Source: Gliomastix tumulicola (taxonomy: Eukaryota > Ascomycota > Sordariomycetes > Hypocreales > Bionectriaceae). Taken from it: a DNA stretch of 64,000 nucleotides. Of this stretch, positions 44,761-55,879 are shown one piece after another. The position numbers and the translations under genes were made by a program. The stretch lies in NCBI GenBank assembly GCA_001599755.1, contig BCHX01000001.1, positions 248,001 to 312,000 on the forward strand, read 5' to 3'. Every line of letters begins with the position of its first letter. Within the stretch, counting starts at the first letter, position 1. The notes under the pieces were generated by a model. That model had not been told where the DNA came from. It searched no databases and saw only the letters and a list, made by a program, of their open reading frames with translations.

Positions 44761-46470
44761 ATGGAGCCGACAGAGTCTCCCCCCGGCCCTCGTCGCCATT
44801 CGCTGGCCGAGCTCACAGACAATGACCACCCAAACGACCAGGCCATCCAGGACGCCCGCGACCTCGCCGACCTCGGTCATGAGCAGCTCCTCTCGCGCAA
44901 GTTCACCACCTGGAGCATGTTCTTCCTCGCCTTCTCCGTCCTCGGCACCTGGTCGACCTTTGCCCAGGGCCTCTCCTCGGGCCTCACCAGCGGCGGGCCC
45001 ATCACCATCCTCTGGGGGCTTGTGCTTGTCGCCATCTGCAACGTCTGCGTGGCCGTGTCGCTGGGCGAGCTCTGCAGCAGCATGCCCACGGCCCTCGGCC
45101 AGGCGTACTGGATCTCGCGCCTCTGGCCGGGGAATCCGTGGGCGCGGTTCGCGTCGTACATGTGCGCGTGGGTCAACACCTTTGGCTGGTGGGCGCTGTC
45201 GGCGTCGCAGCTGGCCTTCATGACCAACTTCATCCTGAGCATGAAGGTGCTGTTCATCGGGGAGTGGGAGCCCGCGACGACGGGCTGGATCAACTTCCTG
45301 CTGTATCTGGGCGTGACGCTGTTTGTCACGCTGATCAATCTCGTCGCGTGTCGCAGGGACTTTATCCTGCCCATGTTCAACAACTTTGTCGGCGTGTGCT
45401 TCATCACGCTCTTCTTCGTCTTCATCCTCGCGCTGCTCATCTCCGTCGGCGTGCGGGACAACCTGAAGTTCCAGCCTGCGTCCTTTGTGTTTGGCGAATG
45501 GATCAACCAGACGAGCTGGAACGGCGGCGTCACCTTCTTCATTGGCCTCGTCCAGGCTGCCTACGGTCTGACCGCTTTTGACTCGGCGGTTCATCTAGCA
45601 GAAGAGATTCCACATCCGAAGAAGAACATCCCGCGCGTCATGTGGCTGTCCGTCGTGATGGGCTCCATCACCGGCTTCATCTTCATGGTCGTCTGCCTCT
45701 TCAGCATCCAGAACATGGAGACGGTCGTCGATCCCTCCACCGGCCTGCCCTTCATGGACCTCCTCGCCGAGACGCTCGGCCTGGAAGGCGGCACGGTGCT
45801 TCTGTCCCTCTTCATCTTCAACGGCATGGGCCAGGCGGTGAGCATCCTCACCACCGCCTCCCGCCTGACCTGGGGCTTCGCCCGCGACGGCGGACTCCCC
45901 TTCGAGACCTTCTTCTCCGCCGTCGACGCCACGTGGCACGTCCCGGCCCGCGCCCTCTGGCTCCAAGGCGCCGTCATCGGCCTCGTCGGCGTCCTCTACA
46001 CCTTCTCCAACACCGTGCTTGATGCCATCCTCGGCGTCAGCACCATCGCCCTCACCATCTCCTACGGCATGCCCATCTTGGCCCTCATCCTCGCCGGCCG
46101 CGACGCCTTGCCTGCTGGCGGCGAGTTCGGCCTCGGTCGGCGATTCGGACCCCTGATCAACTGGGTCTCCGTCGTCTACTGCGTCGTCACGACCGTCTTC
46201 TTCTTCTTCCCCGAGGAGCCGGATCCGGCGCCCGCGGATATGAACTACGCCATTGCCGTGTTCGGCATCATGCTCATCGTCTCGATCGGGCTGTGGTTCG
46301 TCAGGGGGAAGCACACGTATCTGCAGACGAACGAGGCAAAGGAGCGGATCATGGAGGCCATCAGGGGGGAGCTGGGCCAGTATTCGGAGGGTGTGGGCGT
46401 CACGGGGAATGAGACGGTGGGGAGCACGGCCGCGGGGATCACGGGCGAGAAGGAGAAGGTGAAGGAATGA
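44761..46470 (+). CDS. amino acid/choline-type permease (APC superfamily)
   Basis: Single exon, 569 residues. Twelve membrane segments can be counted. The family pattern is plain: FTTWSMFFLAFSVLGTWSTF, GGPITILWGLV, SLGELCSSMPTALGQAYWIS in the first half; HLAEEIPHPKKNIPRVMW in the middle (typical of GABA/choline-type fungal permeases); SRLTWGFARDGGLPF and VPARALWLQ later. These carriers sit in the plasma membrane and import choline, GABA or amino acids with protons. The C-terminal tail is hydrophilic and Lys-rich, usual for trafficking control. The 5' leader carries a long TC run. Substrate is uncertain. Confidence 0.92.
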   Translation: MEPTESPPGPRRHSLAELTDNDHPNDQAIQDARDLADLGHEQLLSRKFTTWSMFFLAFSVLGTWSTFAQGLSSGLTSGGPITILWGLVLVAICNVCVAVSLGELCSSMPTALGQAYWISRLWPGNPWARFASYMCAWVNTFGWWALSASQLAFMTNFILSMKVLFIGEWEPATTGWINFLLYLGVTLFVTLINLVACRRDFILPMFNNFVGVCFITLFFVFILALLISVGVRDNLKFQPASFVFGEWINQTSWNGGVTFFIGLVQAAYGLTAFDSAVHLAEEIPHPKKNIPRVMWLSVVMGSITGFIFMVVCLFSIQNMETVVDPSTGLPFMDLLAETLGLEGGTVLLSLFIFNGMGQAVSILTTASRLTWGFARDGGLPFETFFSAVDATWHVPARALWLQGAVIGLVGVLYTFSNTVLDAILGVSTIALTISYGMPILALILAGRDALPAGGEFGLGRRFGPLINWVSVVYCVVTTVFFFFPEEPDPAPADMNYAIAVFGIMLIVSIGLWFVRGKHTYLQTNEAKERIMEAIRGELGQYSEGVGVTGNETVGSTAAGITGEKEKVKE

Positions 46471-47268
46471 GGGGAGTGACTGGATGTAGTGTGATGAGGT
46501 ACGACAAATGGTGATGATCTGATTTTGGATACTTGGCTGCGTGCTGTGACCTGTTCGCTGTGTTTAATGCGTATTTGACCTGTCAGGCATGACTCTTGGA
46601 GGAACAGGAAGGCCATTCACAACAGCATCGGATTGCCATCATGGCTACCTTCCAGAAGCCCTCCGCCAATAACGGCAAGCAGGACATGATCACCCTTGTT
46701 CTAAGGCCGAAGATGAACAACACGCCAACGGCACTAAGCTCACCAACGGCAACACTACGGCTAGTTGAACTGTGAAGCTCGCACTGAGGCCCGAGGTCTA
46801 AGTCGAGGCGAGCAGATATACAGCTCCATTCCATTCCTGCCTGAGCTATCTAGCTGTAGGACTTCATCTCATAAAACCCTTGATCAGTCAGATAAGCTGA
46901 TATTTGTCTTGCATCTTTATCAAGAATTATGGACTTGCCTATGGATAAAGCGACAGCATGAAGCATCTGTCACCTTCAGGCAACATCATGATTAGACTAA
47001 TTCGTATTTCATGTGAAGCGGTATGAATCAGACAGTATACCAATGTACCCCAATAGCTTTTGATCCTAAAATCTATCCGAGAATAACAGTGAAGCTCAAC
47101 AAAAAGCTGAGTGAATGAGTCGCAAGAATTCGCTACAAAAGCCCGTCCCGTCCCAAGGTAAGCCCCCTACAATCTGCAGCAACCTTGCTTACACAGACAA
47201 CTTCAGAAAAGCCTGATCCGAATACACAGTAGGGCCTCTCACTAAAAAGGGTATCTCGAATTCCAAAT
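46471..47268. other. intergenic region with a possible broken short gene
   Basis: About 800 nt. An ATG at 46640 opens a 44-codon frame (MATFQKPSANN onward). A natural-looking continuation (AEDEQHANGTKLTNG) lies in another frame from about 46710, suggesting a frameshifted short gene or chance. Nothing else is supported. Confidence 0.3.
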
Positions 47269-47475
47269 ATGCCTGCCATCAAGAAGACTACCGTTGACGA
47301 CGATCGCAATCTCCTCGCCGAGAACGGCGTCAGGAAGGGCGGCCTAGAGAAGAGCGCGGCTAACAAGGAACCCTCGACGTATCCTTGCAAATATGCCATC
47401 TCTCGCAAATGCGCCATGAGGACGGAGGTCAAGGGGACGGCTTGCAGCACTTGCAAGGAGTCTGACCGCTACTGA
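47269..47475 (+). CDS. four-cysteine mini-protein A (68 residues)
   Basis: A single short frame, ATG to TGA, with no signal peptide or membrane segment. A charged N-terminus (MPAIKKTTVDDDRNLL) precedes a compact C-terminal block, TYPCKYAISRKC and then ACSTC, with cysteines at residues 40, 48, 59 and 62: C-x7-C-x10-C-x2-C. The same spacing and the words YPCKYA and AC-x2-C recur in the mini-protein at 54013-54198. Four cysteines ending in CxxC suggest a small zinc-binding module, but this is inference. It is not a member of any family I recognise. It faces the 3' end of the AAA ATPase gene, 301 nt away. Confidence 0.7.
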   Translation: MPAIKKTTVDDDRNLLAENGVRKGGLEKSAANKEPSTYPCKYAISRKCAMRTEVKGTACSTCKESDRY

Positions 47476-47776
47476 GGTCACTAGGAGGGAGCATGAATAA
47501 TAAGTACCTTGATAAGGGGGTGCTAAAGGGAGGACAATTTGGGTGGTTTGCTTGGGAAATTTTTGTTGCTCTTAATGTCATTTTCCCTTTACAATACTCG
47601 TGCGAACATTAATACTACAAAGCGTAAGAAGTCAAGCTTTGCTCACTCAAAGTTCTTTTAAGGTCTTTAGCTACAATCTTTGTCGCCATGCTGTTCGACG
47701 ACAGTCACTTGAGCACTTGTTACTCAAAGGATCACAGGTATAATATTTCTACACTGATGTTGAGTCGTCTTTTAAT
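47476..47776. other. intergenic 3' region
   Basis: About 300 nt of AT-rich 3' UTR-like sequence between mini-protein A and the convergent AAA ATPase gene. Confidence 0.5.
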
Positions 47777-50700
47777 CTAGTCATCGTCGTCAGATGAAAA
47801 TTCATCAAGCGAATCCTCCTCATCCTCTTGTCGTTCATCCTCCCCGGCCTTGGACTTCCTGCCCCTCCCCTGACTATGGGACGCCGAAGGACTTCGCCTC
47901 TTCGGACTTGCCGGTGCAGCAGAAGAAGAGGCTTGTGGATTTCGCGGCGGCGTGAGAAGCGACTGCTGCTGTTGCCTCCCATAGTCCTTCCTCGCCCACA
48001 CGGCTGGCGCTCCCGATCCAGCTCCAACATCCATCATCCCGCCCGGCTCGACCTGCTCATCATGCCTCAGGTACATATTCCTCGCAATCTCGCTGTCACT
48101 GCCCCTAACAGCAACAAGATAATCCTCAAAGTCCCTCGCCGTCCGGGCAATGTTCCGGAAACTATCCGTCGTCAGCCTCACCGACTTCCACTTCTTCTCC
48201 CCGGTGGCCAGCGCCTTCTCCGACGTCAACCCGGCCTCGGCGAGCTTCTTATCCCGCTCGAAGTGGCCCAGCGCAACGGCCAGCTGGAACGCATTCCGGA
48301 TCTGCCGCCCGTTCCACGTGGTGCCCGCGCGCTCGTGCTGCCGGTAGTGGCTGCGCGCAAAGGACAGCAGGTTGTCCGTCTTGAAGCGGATCTCGATCGT
48401 GGCGCTGCGGTTGTCGCGCTCGATGCGGCGGAGGATGCCCTTCCAGATGTCGACCGTCTCCTGGAGGTGGATGGTCGGGTAGGCGAGGGAGACGTGGATG
48501 CGGGACTTGAAGGCCTCGTCGATGACGCCGACGCGGTTGGTCGTGAGGAAGAGGATGCCGGAGTAGTATTCGAGCTGGCGGAGGAAGACTGGGAAGATGT
48601 GTGTTAGTTTTGGTGGTGGTGGTGAGGCTTGGGTTGGGTTTTGGATGCGTACCTGAGACGAGGGCATTGTGTGTTGTGTCGCGCCAGTCACGGCGTGTTA
48701 GGAAGACGTCTGCTTCGTCGAGCAGGAGGATACACCCCCATCGCTGCGCCCGCTCCGTATGCTCCGTCAGGGTTCTCTCAACGTCGATGGGACCTGTTCC
48801 TAGATCACCACACGTGATGGGATACAAAGGGCGTCGAGTGTACGCAGCCAGCGTCTCTGCTGTGCTCGTCTTGCCCGAACCGGGAGGGCCGTGGAGCAGG
48901 ATGATGAGGCCCCTTCCTTTGCCTCTGACAATGTCAATTTGTGTAGGCGTCTCCTCCTCTCCGACAACATCTGCTCCGAGTTTCGAAGTCGGCGGTTCTT
49001 GGACTTTGTTCTTGACGAGTGCGATCAGCAGCTCGCGGTGGCTGTCCGGGATGACAAGTTCTTCGAATCCGCCGGCTTTCACCTTGTCGCTCTTGTCGAT
49101 CTCTGCGACGATGTCGATGTTGACATAGACTGGAAATCGTTAGAAAAGAAAAGACCAGAAAGAAGTTCTTGGAGTTATGACATACTGTACTCCCGGGTGC
49201 GGAAGGCATAAGCAGGCATGCGGAAGGGAAACAGCGGGATACTGCTCTTCTCCGACTTCAGATACGCCTCGAGCTCAGTCGGCTCCAACTCGGCATGATG
49301 CAGCAACATGAAGCGATCCGTCGCCTGCTGGTCGACCTCAGGGTCGCAGAACAGCCAGTTGCTGTCTACGCCGGCTGGCTCCTCGGCCTCGGCGTCGTCC
49401 GGCATTGTTCGGTGCAGAACTCCCAACTCCGGTTTCTGGTGTGAGTTGTTACGGTAGAACTCCTTCAGATCAAGGAAGATCTCGCCGTGGACTTCCTCGG
49501 GCGACGTCTCATCGTTCGGGGGCGAGGTGATGCCTCGGTAGCTCTTGTGGCCATACGACGAGATGTACTTGTTTCCGCGGGCGACCAGTCTTGCGAAAAC
49601 TGCCTCCTTATCCTTGTGGAAGCGCAGAGGGTAGATGGGCAGGTCGGTGATCTTGAACTCGCCCGCGTAGTGCCGGATGTACTTCGCTCCTCCCTTGGGT
49701 CCAACGATGCGCCCGTTAAACTCCATCATGTAGAAGTCGAGCTTCACAGGGGACCAAGTTCCTCGGCCAGAACCGCTGTGAATGACGTCCCCCTCGTCTC
49801 GATAGTATGTGATGTTGTCGCCCCTATTAGGCGCCCTCTTGCGCTGCTGTCCACCCGTGAAGGAGAAGATCCGGCACAGCTGCTCGTGGCCCTGCTGAGG
49901 GACGAACAGCATCTCGCCCGGCTGGAATAGATACCACAGGTCCTCGAAAGCAATCTTCTCCAACGTCCCCGCAGCAATCTTGTCCTGGATGTCGAGGTAC
50001 GAAGCGAGCTCTGTCTCGACGAACGTGTTCAGCAGGCAGAGCTGCTCGAGCCGTCTGGTGAGTTCTCTCTGCTTCTTGGCGGGGTCGACAGCGGCTGCGA
50101 GCTTCAAGGTCGGCTTGGCTGGCTTCTCCGTGTTGTCGTCGGTATCGGTCGATGATGGCTGCGTGAGTGTTACAGCGGGTGTTTGGGTCTCGGTTCCGTT
50201 ATCGATGGCCTTCTTCACCTCCTCGAGTTCCCTTTGTAGCAGCTCCTCTCTCTCCACCATCTCAGGTCTGTATTTGATAAGCAGCTGGGGTTGAAGTTAG
50301 TCGATACTCAGAATTTCAAGATATGGACATGTCATGTTACCTTGTAAGGAGGAGCAAGACTGCATGCCAGACAGATGTCATTAGTACTCTTACATCAAAA
50401 AGGACTGGAAGAGGGACCTACACAAAAGGAGCATAGGTTGGGATGAGGACATCGGTGATATCTTCGAGCTCATCCAGCAAGCCATTGGACGCGATCTTGA
50501 CCCTTTGCGGCCTCTCATGCCGCTCCTTGCTGCTCGATATCGGGCCCTTGCTCAAGTGGCCCGGATTCTGCGGTATACTCCGGTAGTAGGCCGATATCAG
50601 GGGTCTCTTCTCTTCGTTCTTCATCTTCTTCCATTCGTCCATGGTGTACTTCTTCACCTCGTAGACGAGATCAGGTTCGTCATCATCATCGGCCGATGCC

Positions 50701-51277
50701 TCTTCCTCCTCCGTGGTCTCCGCCTCCTTCTTCTTTCTGTGACAGCCACCATGTGAGCCTCTAGCACTGTCCTCTAGCGTCAGTTCGTGGCTTACTCTGT
50801 AGTTGCGTCCTGCTTGGACTCCTCGGCCATCTTGCGGAGGATCTCAATCTGCCGTCTCAGATTGGGTGCCAGATTCTCCAGCTGTTCCTCCGACAGCTCA
50901 TCGAGCTCCTGTTCGATAATGTTCGCGACCAGATCAATCTTCTTCACCATGTTGGCTGTGCGGGCAGTCGCGGCGGCAATCTTGTCTTCGGCCGAGAGCT
51001 CAACTGCCTGTGCCGCCGTCTCTTCTGCAGCGGGCTCCTCCGGCTTGGTCTCATCGACGGTGGTCGCTTCCGTGTTTGCCGCTTCGTCCTTTGGAGAGGT
51101 CGGTGTGTCTGGCGCCGTCGCCTGCGAGGATTCCATGCTGTCGCCCTGCCCATCCTGGCTTGGTGCCTCTGTTGTGATTTGGTCAAGGGTCTTGCCCTCG
51201 AGCTGCACCGTCTCGGTTGCAGGCCATGAGTCCTGCCGTTGGCCCATGGCCAGAGACACGGGCTCCTGTGCCTTCAT
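47777..51277 (-). CDS. large AAA ATPase with a fungal N-terminal domain
   Basis: Complement of join(47777..48588, 48653..49129, 49186..50284, 50341..50359, 50422..50736, 50796..51277), 1067 residues. The acidic N-terminus contains a heptad-like stretch (about 105-160). A middle domain (about 380-560, with GEMLFVPQQGHEQLCRIF) resembles the DUF7025-type region found ahead of single AAA modules in fungi. Walker A is HGPPGSGKTSTAE near residue 722 and Walker B is CILLLDEADVF near 772; sensor-like LFLTTNRVGVIDEAFKSR follows. A helical lid and a basic/acidic disordered tail close the protein. Such ATPases remodel proteins; their targets are unknown. One exon is only 19 nt long, and phase requires it. 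Upstream lies a divergent STAND-like gene 344 nt away. Confidence 0.88.
50341..50359 (-). other. 19-nt micro-exon of the AAA ATPase gene
   Basis: Flanked by ATGCAG before it and GTAACA after it, the exon adds LAPPYK plus one base of the preceding Val codon. Skipping it would break the phase (19 nt is not a multiple of three). Confidence 0.7.
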
Positions 51278-51621
51278 AATTGCTAATGTGAAACTCCAGA
51301 GAGAAAAAGGTGATGCAAAGAGAGTGAGAAAAGAGTGAGAACTCGAGACTGCGGGGTGGTGGATGAAATATTGCTAGTCGGCCCTGGCTGTCAGCCCGCT
51401 GAAGTGCATGATATCTAGACAGGGATCTCATGCAGTCAGCTTCTTGGCGCGCCATCTGGTCCTGTGCCGCTCCCGCATGAAACACCCTCCTTCAGCAACG
51501 GGCGCTTAGACCTCAAGGGCGTCTATTTATGGCACACAGCTTTCTCAAGATCGAACCTCGCTAATTATCCATCATCCCGTCTGAGCGTCCTGTGAGGGCG
51601 AGATCTTCGCTGCATGGTACC
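51278..51621. promoter_or_regulatory. bidirectional promoter of the AAA ATPase and the STAND-like gene
   Basis: 344 nt separate the two divergent start codons, so both genes probably share control elements. No specific site is recognised. Confidence 0.45.
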
Positions 51622-53592
51622 ATGGACAGCTCAGCTCCCCCGCGTTCTCCTCGTCGAGGAGCCCCGCAGAGCAGCAGCACAGTCCACGAAGTGCCCGAGT
51701 TCATCGTGAGGAGGGTCGATGGGCAGATTCATCCGTCTTTGAATGGCACGCCGGGGTCTGGGTTTGCGTATTCGGAGGTCAGGCAATGGCAGCCAGAGAC
51801 ACCAGACGGTGATGCCGCCATGTGAGTGATTAACCCATTACCCGTCACATTTCTAACTAGATGCGGGCGATGACAAGATGGCAGTGATCTAGAAACGATA
51901 TACAGCACGTGCCTCGATGCGCAAAGCTCCCTCATCCACCACGCCAACGAGCTCTGCGCAAAACGCAAGATCCCGCGTCTCGATCTCACCGTCCCTACCA
52001 CGTGGGCAGACGTCGAGGAGTCGGTGACGCGCACATGCAAGACCCTCGAGGGCCTTTCCGAGAAGGACAAAGCCACCGCCCCAGGCTTCACCGGGACGCT
52101 GAGGAGCCGGTTCCGGAGCCTGTGCAGCAACGCCGGGGCCGGCGCGACGCTCGCCCAGATGGTGCCGAACGACTCGTACTTCTCCGTGCTGTCGGGCGGG
52201 CTCAAGGTCATCTTCCGGGCGCTCGAGCAGGCCGGGGCGTACAGAAACGAGGTCTACGAGGCGTTGGAGGAGCTGCCGTATATCCTGAACGACAACGCCG
52301 CGTTGCTCGAGCTTCACAGGCGGGACGAGGAGCTCCATCGGCGCCTTGCCGGGCTGTATGCTGCTGTGTATAACCTGATGGATGTGATTATCGGTTGGTT
52401 CCTGAAACCTTCCCTGGGTGAGATCTCACTTGTCACATACCACGACACGCACCAAGCTTCAAGCTGACATGTTCCCTCTACTATAGTTACCGGAGCAAAG
52501 ATCTTCATCAATCCGTCTGGCTTTACGACCAAGTTGAAAGACAGCCTCGATGCCGTCAAACGCGCCGCCCAACGTTTCGCTACTCGCGTCGCCTTTATGT
52601 CAGCTCGAGGACAGCAGACCTTAGCGCACCAAAACAACTCCATCATGTACATGCAAAGCCAAGAGTTCGGACAGTTGAAGCAGTCCAATCTCATGGTGTT
52701 AGAGCTACTGCACAAGTTCTTAGACTCAGACGCCAGGGCAGAGCTACAACGCAGAGAGTTCCAGCTCCGGCAAGGGATTCCCAGCGACACACAGCCGCCG
52801 CAGATCATGGCTCCGGGGATGACCCTAGAAGAGATCCTGGAGCGATACCTATACGAGCCAGAGCTTGTGCCCTCAGATTGCGAGAATGTGCTGAGGCTGC
52901 GGCATATCCCCGGGCATGACATCGACGAAGATCTCATAGCTACGGTCCAGTCACATCCACGCTTCACGTCATGGCTCATGCTGAACGAGTCATCCGTCAT
53001 CTTTGTCGACACAAGGTACCAGACCTCCATATTCAGCCATGAGCTGCCCATTATTGGCGCCCAGGTGTTCCAGAAACTACGCCAATTCGCGGCGGAGCAA
53101 TTGCAGGCCCGCGATACCAGGATCATCACGGAGATCGTATGCTCAGCATTCTTTTGCAGTCAGCATAAAGACCTCCATCGAGACGCGAATGCAAGTCCAG
53201 TCGAGCTAGCCATGAGCCTCCTTTTGCAGACGTTAGACCAGCAGAGCGGGCTTGATACGCGGCAGCTAGGACACATCTTCAGCGAATTGGATCCAACCAA
53301 TGTAGGCAGTATTTGCTCCGCACTCGAAGCTGTGTTGGCTCGTCTTCCGCCTACTGTTATTATTGTCCTTGTCATCGACGACCTCAAAACGTTTATGCAA
53401 CCGCCCGAGCGACGCGAAGGGACAATTGAGGTCGTCGCGAGACTACTGGAATTCCATCGAAGAGGCCAGTACACAGCGACACTCAAGTTTCTGTTTGCGA
53501 ACTCGACGCGGATCGGGTCTATCGAGGATCTATTTGACGAGAGCGAGACTCTCAGGATTTGGGCACCGATCCCAGGCTCTCTTGGGTGGTGA
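51622..53592 (+). CDS. STAND-like protein lacking a P-loop (DUF7708-like N-terminus)
   Basis: join(51622..51821, 51906..52417, 52487..53592), 605 residues. The N-terminal half has the helical pattern of the DUF7708-type region that precedes nucleotide-binding domains in fungal NLR-like proteins (GTLRSRFRSLCSNAG, AALEQ-type helices, YAAVYNLMDVIIGWFL). The second half keeps an ATPase-like layout: a strand SSVIFVDTRYQ where a P-loop would be expected, and VIIVLVIDDLKTFM where a Walker B would be. No GxxxxGK[ST] is present, so nucleotide binding is doubtful. No ankyrin or WD repeats follow. The domain assignment is from memory of the family pattern; the absence of a P-loop is seen directly. Confidence 0.7.
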
Positions 53593-54012
53593 TGATTTTG
53601 TTAGGGTTCTCAATCTCACCTCATTACTTATCCCATGCACTAGAGACGGATGGTCACACGTCAGACATTCTTGAATCACTACCATCACCCACTAGATCAT
53701 CTGTGCGCGCGAGGCCGCAGATTCCGAGTCACGCGCACATGCCAATGATGTTTGCTATATTTGGGATGTTGATCATAGCATTGCGTCCTCCAGGCTCAGA
53801 CTGAATCAGGGATGGGATGAAAAAATAGGAGCAGTGAGTGAGAGACGCATTCGATCCTATATATGCCACATCATCGCTAACAATTCCTTCTCCCAAGGAC
53901 CATATCGTCACCACCAATATCATCGTATTCGCCAGAGACGACGAGAGAGTCTTACTGTCACCACTCATCAGATCCGCGATAAAGAGAACCCGGAACGCAC
54001 AACACCACCAAC
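53593..54012. other. intergenic region
   Basis: About 420 nt between the STAND-like gene and mini-protein B, both on the plus strand. TATATATGCC near 53858 could serve as a TATA element for the mini-protein. Confidence 0.4.
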
Positions 54013-54198
54013 ATGGACCCTCAACAACCGACTCGACGGCCTCGGGCTGTCCTAAATTCGCCAGCTCCTTCGGACAAATCCCCTCACAATTCCTCGACCG
54101 CCTATCCGTGCAAGTACGCTGACATTGTTGGCTGTACTTCGCTGAACCGCTACCCAAATGAGGCCTGCCCGGCATGCCAATCCTTGGGACTTATCTAA
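54013..54198 (+). CDS. four-cysteine mini-protein B (61 residues)
   Basis: A single short frame, ATG to TAA. The N-terminal 30 residues are Pro/Ser-rich and disordered. The C-terminal block reads AYPCKYADIVGC and then ACPAC, with cysteines at residues 33, 41, 52 and 55: C-x7-C-x10-C-x2-C, identical in spacing to mini-protein A at 47269-47475. There is no signal peptide. A TATATATGCC element lies about 155 nt upstream. The shared motif makes chance unlikely and supports both frames as real genes. The function is unknown; a small zinc module is an inference. Confidence 0.7.
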   Translation: MDPQQPTRRPRAVLNSPAPSDKSPHNSSTAYPCKYADIVGCTSLNRYPNEACPACQSLGLI

Positions 54199-54519
54199 TG
54201 GAAGGGAACACTTTTGATTTCGGAGGATGCTGCGTTGTTTCAGATAGATCTCCAAGCATAGCCATGGTCATTGGGATCTAACCATCATGTTTCGTCCATT
54301 TTGAGCGAGGTTAGTGATGTACCAGGGGCTCTAAGTGAAGTGAAGCTCCTCAAATATAATGACTACTATAAGCATTCACCTTATCATCTCCTCCTTCTCA
54401 AAACATGCTTGAAATGTGCGTCCCAAGCCATGAAATATTCAGCTATGTATATGACGAGATAAAGAAATACACCACCTGTAGTAACTATCAAATTGGATGT
54501 ACTCGATTGATAAATATAG
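54199..54519. other. intergenic 3' region
   Basis: About 320 nt of AT-rich sequence between mini-protein B and the convergent Fig1-like gene B. Nothing else is seen. Confidence 0.5.
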
Positions 54520-55568
54520 CTATTCCTCGAACGTCGATCTTGACATCTGAATCGGTTCACTCGGCTCAAAGTCTCGAAAGTCTCTGCCAGATGATAACAC
54601 AAGGCGTACAGCCATAATCACAGTGATGACGATAATGGCAGAAATGAAGGCCAAAAGGACGCAAATCCATACTAAAACTGAGACAAGGACCCCGAATCCA
54701 ACATCGACCGTGCCGTATCTCATTGCCCCGATCGATGCGGCCGCACCAGCAATCGCGAAGTGCTGCCACGTCGCTGCCATGTAAAGCCCTATGCTGGCCG
54801 AAGTGCTGAAAACCAACGCAAGGTGAACCAGGAGGTACCTCTGGGAAAATGTCAAGCTTCGGTGAGCCTTCATCGTATACAGCACGGCCGCATCTGTAAG
54901 GCTCAAGGCAATACACAGGATTCTGAGGCGTGCAAAAGTCAGTTATATGGAGGGTGTGTGACTTTGGTAAGGACGTCTCACATGAAACCGGGGGAAAGGG
55001 TCTTTCTTCTGAATTCGTGGGCCACTTCCAGAAGCCTCAGGGGGTCAGAAACGCCCTGCAGGCTCTCAGGAGCAGTGATCCCGCACCGCCAACCTCCTGG
55101 AGTGAGTCGGGCGCAAAGAGCGAAGTAGCCGACTTGGACTTGTGTCACAACGGGGGTCTCCCCGGCGGCAACGGCATCCGCAGCCCAGTCAGAGATCAAG
55201 TCGTAAATGACCTTGCCCGTCCCAAGTTCACTCGGGGATGGAGAGGAGGAGCCTTGCACACTGTTGAGGGAGACCACGTGAAGACTTCGCAGGGGCATCA
55301 TTTCCGTGCATCCCGTGATGCTTATTGCTATCTCTGCTGGTCAGCCTACACCGAACTTTGAGACGGAGTAGGGCATACAAAGCACCAGTGCGGCGGCAGC
55401 ACTAAAACTCATCGGGAAAAGAGGGCTCGCCACTCTGTCGGCGAGGGACGAAGCAAACATCTCCAAACCCCGTCGCCGGTTTCGCCACCAGGCTCGTTCC
55501 GAATTCCATGATGAGGAGGAATTCGAGTCATTGCGGGAAGATGTTGTGTCTGGTACGGCCGAGTTCAT
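54520..55568 (-). CDS. Fig1-like membrane protein B
   Basis: Complement of join(54520..54922, 54982..55336, 55379..55568), 315 residues. Four membrane segments are seen (about residues 50-70, 180-205, a third in RYLLVHLALVFSTSASIG, a fourth in VLVSVLVWICVLLAFISA). The first extracellular loop has GYFALCARLTPGGWRC, that is G-Y-x3-C-x9-C with Trp, followed by LQGVSDPLRLLEVAHEFR. This matches the Fig1 family, which regulates low-affinity Ca2+ entry and membrane fusion during mating and hyphal fusion. The first intron is only 42 nt and its borders are less certain; other phases close well. The start at 55568 could instead be 60 nt upstream. It is a paralogue of gene A next door. Confidence 0.75.
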
Positions 55569-55879
55569 CTTCACAGGTGGGCATTTAGCAGCGTGAAACC
55601 AATGGCAGACAGCTCGAGGGCGAATCATGCAGGGTCGGAAGATGAGGGGTTTTGACGTGGTTCAGCTGAGGTGCAACCCTGCCACAGCTGAAAGCCGGCC
55701 ATTGGCCAGATGGGCCCCCCTCTCCCCTTCCCCTTTTTCCGCAGGATGACAGGTGAGCATGGGGGATCAATCAGAACATCACGTGCGGCTGAAATATGCA
55801 ACATTGAAAATTGCCTTGCGTCTGCCTTACTCCTCACTTACCCTCCTTTCTGATGCGATACTGTGAGAGAGGCGCAAAA
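55569..55879. promoter_or_regulatory. shared promoter of two divergent Fig1-like genes
   Basis: 311 nt between the divergent ATGs. With paralogues on both sides, co-regulation is likely. No pheromone-response motif was confidently seen. Confidence 0.45.

Noticed and set aside
44746..45594. 282-residue minus-strand frame over the permease
   Set aside because: Shadow of the permease exon, with charged low-complexity composition.
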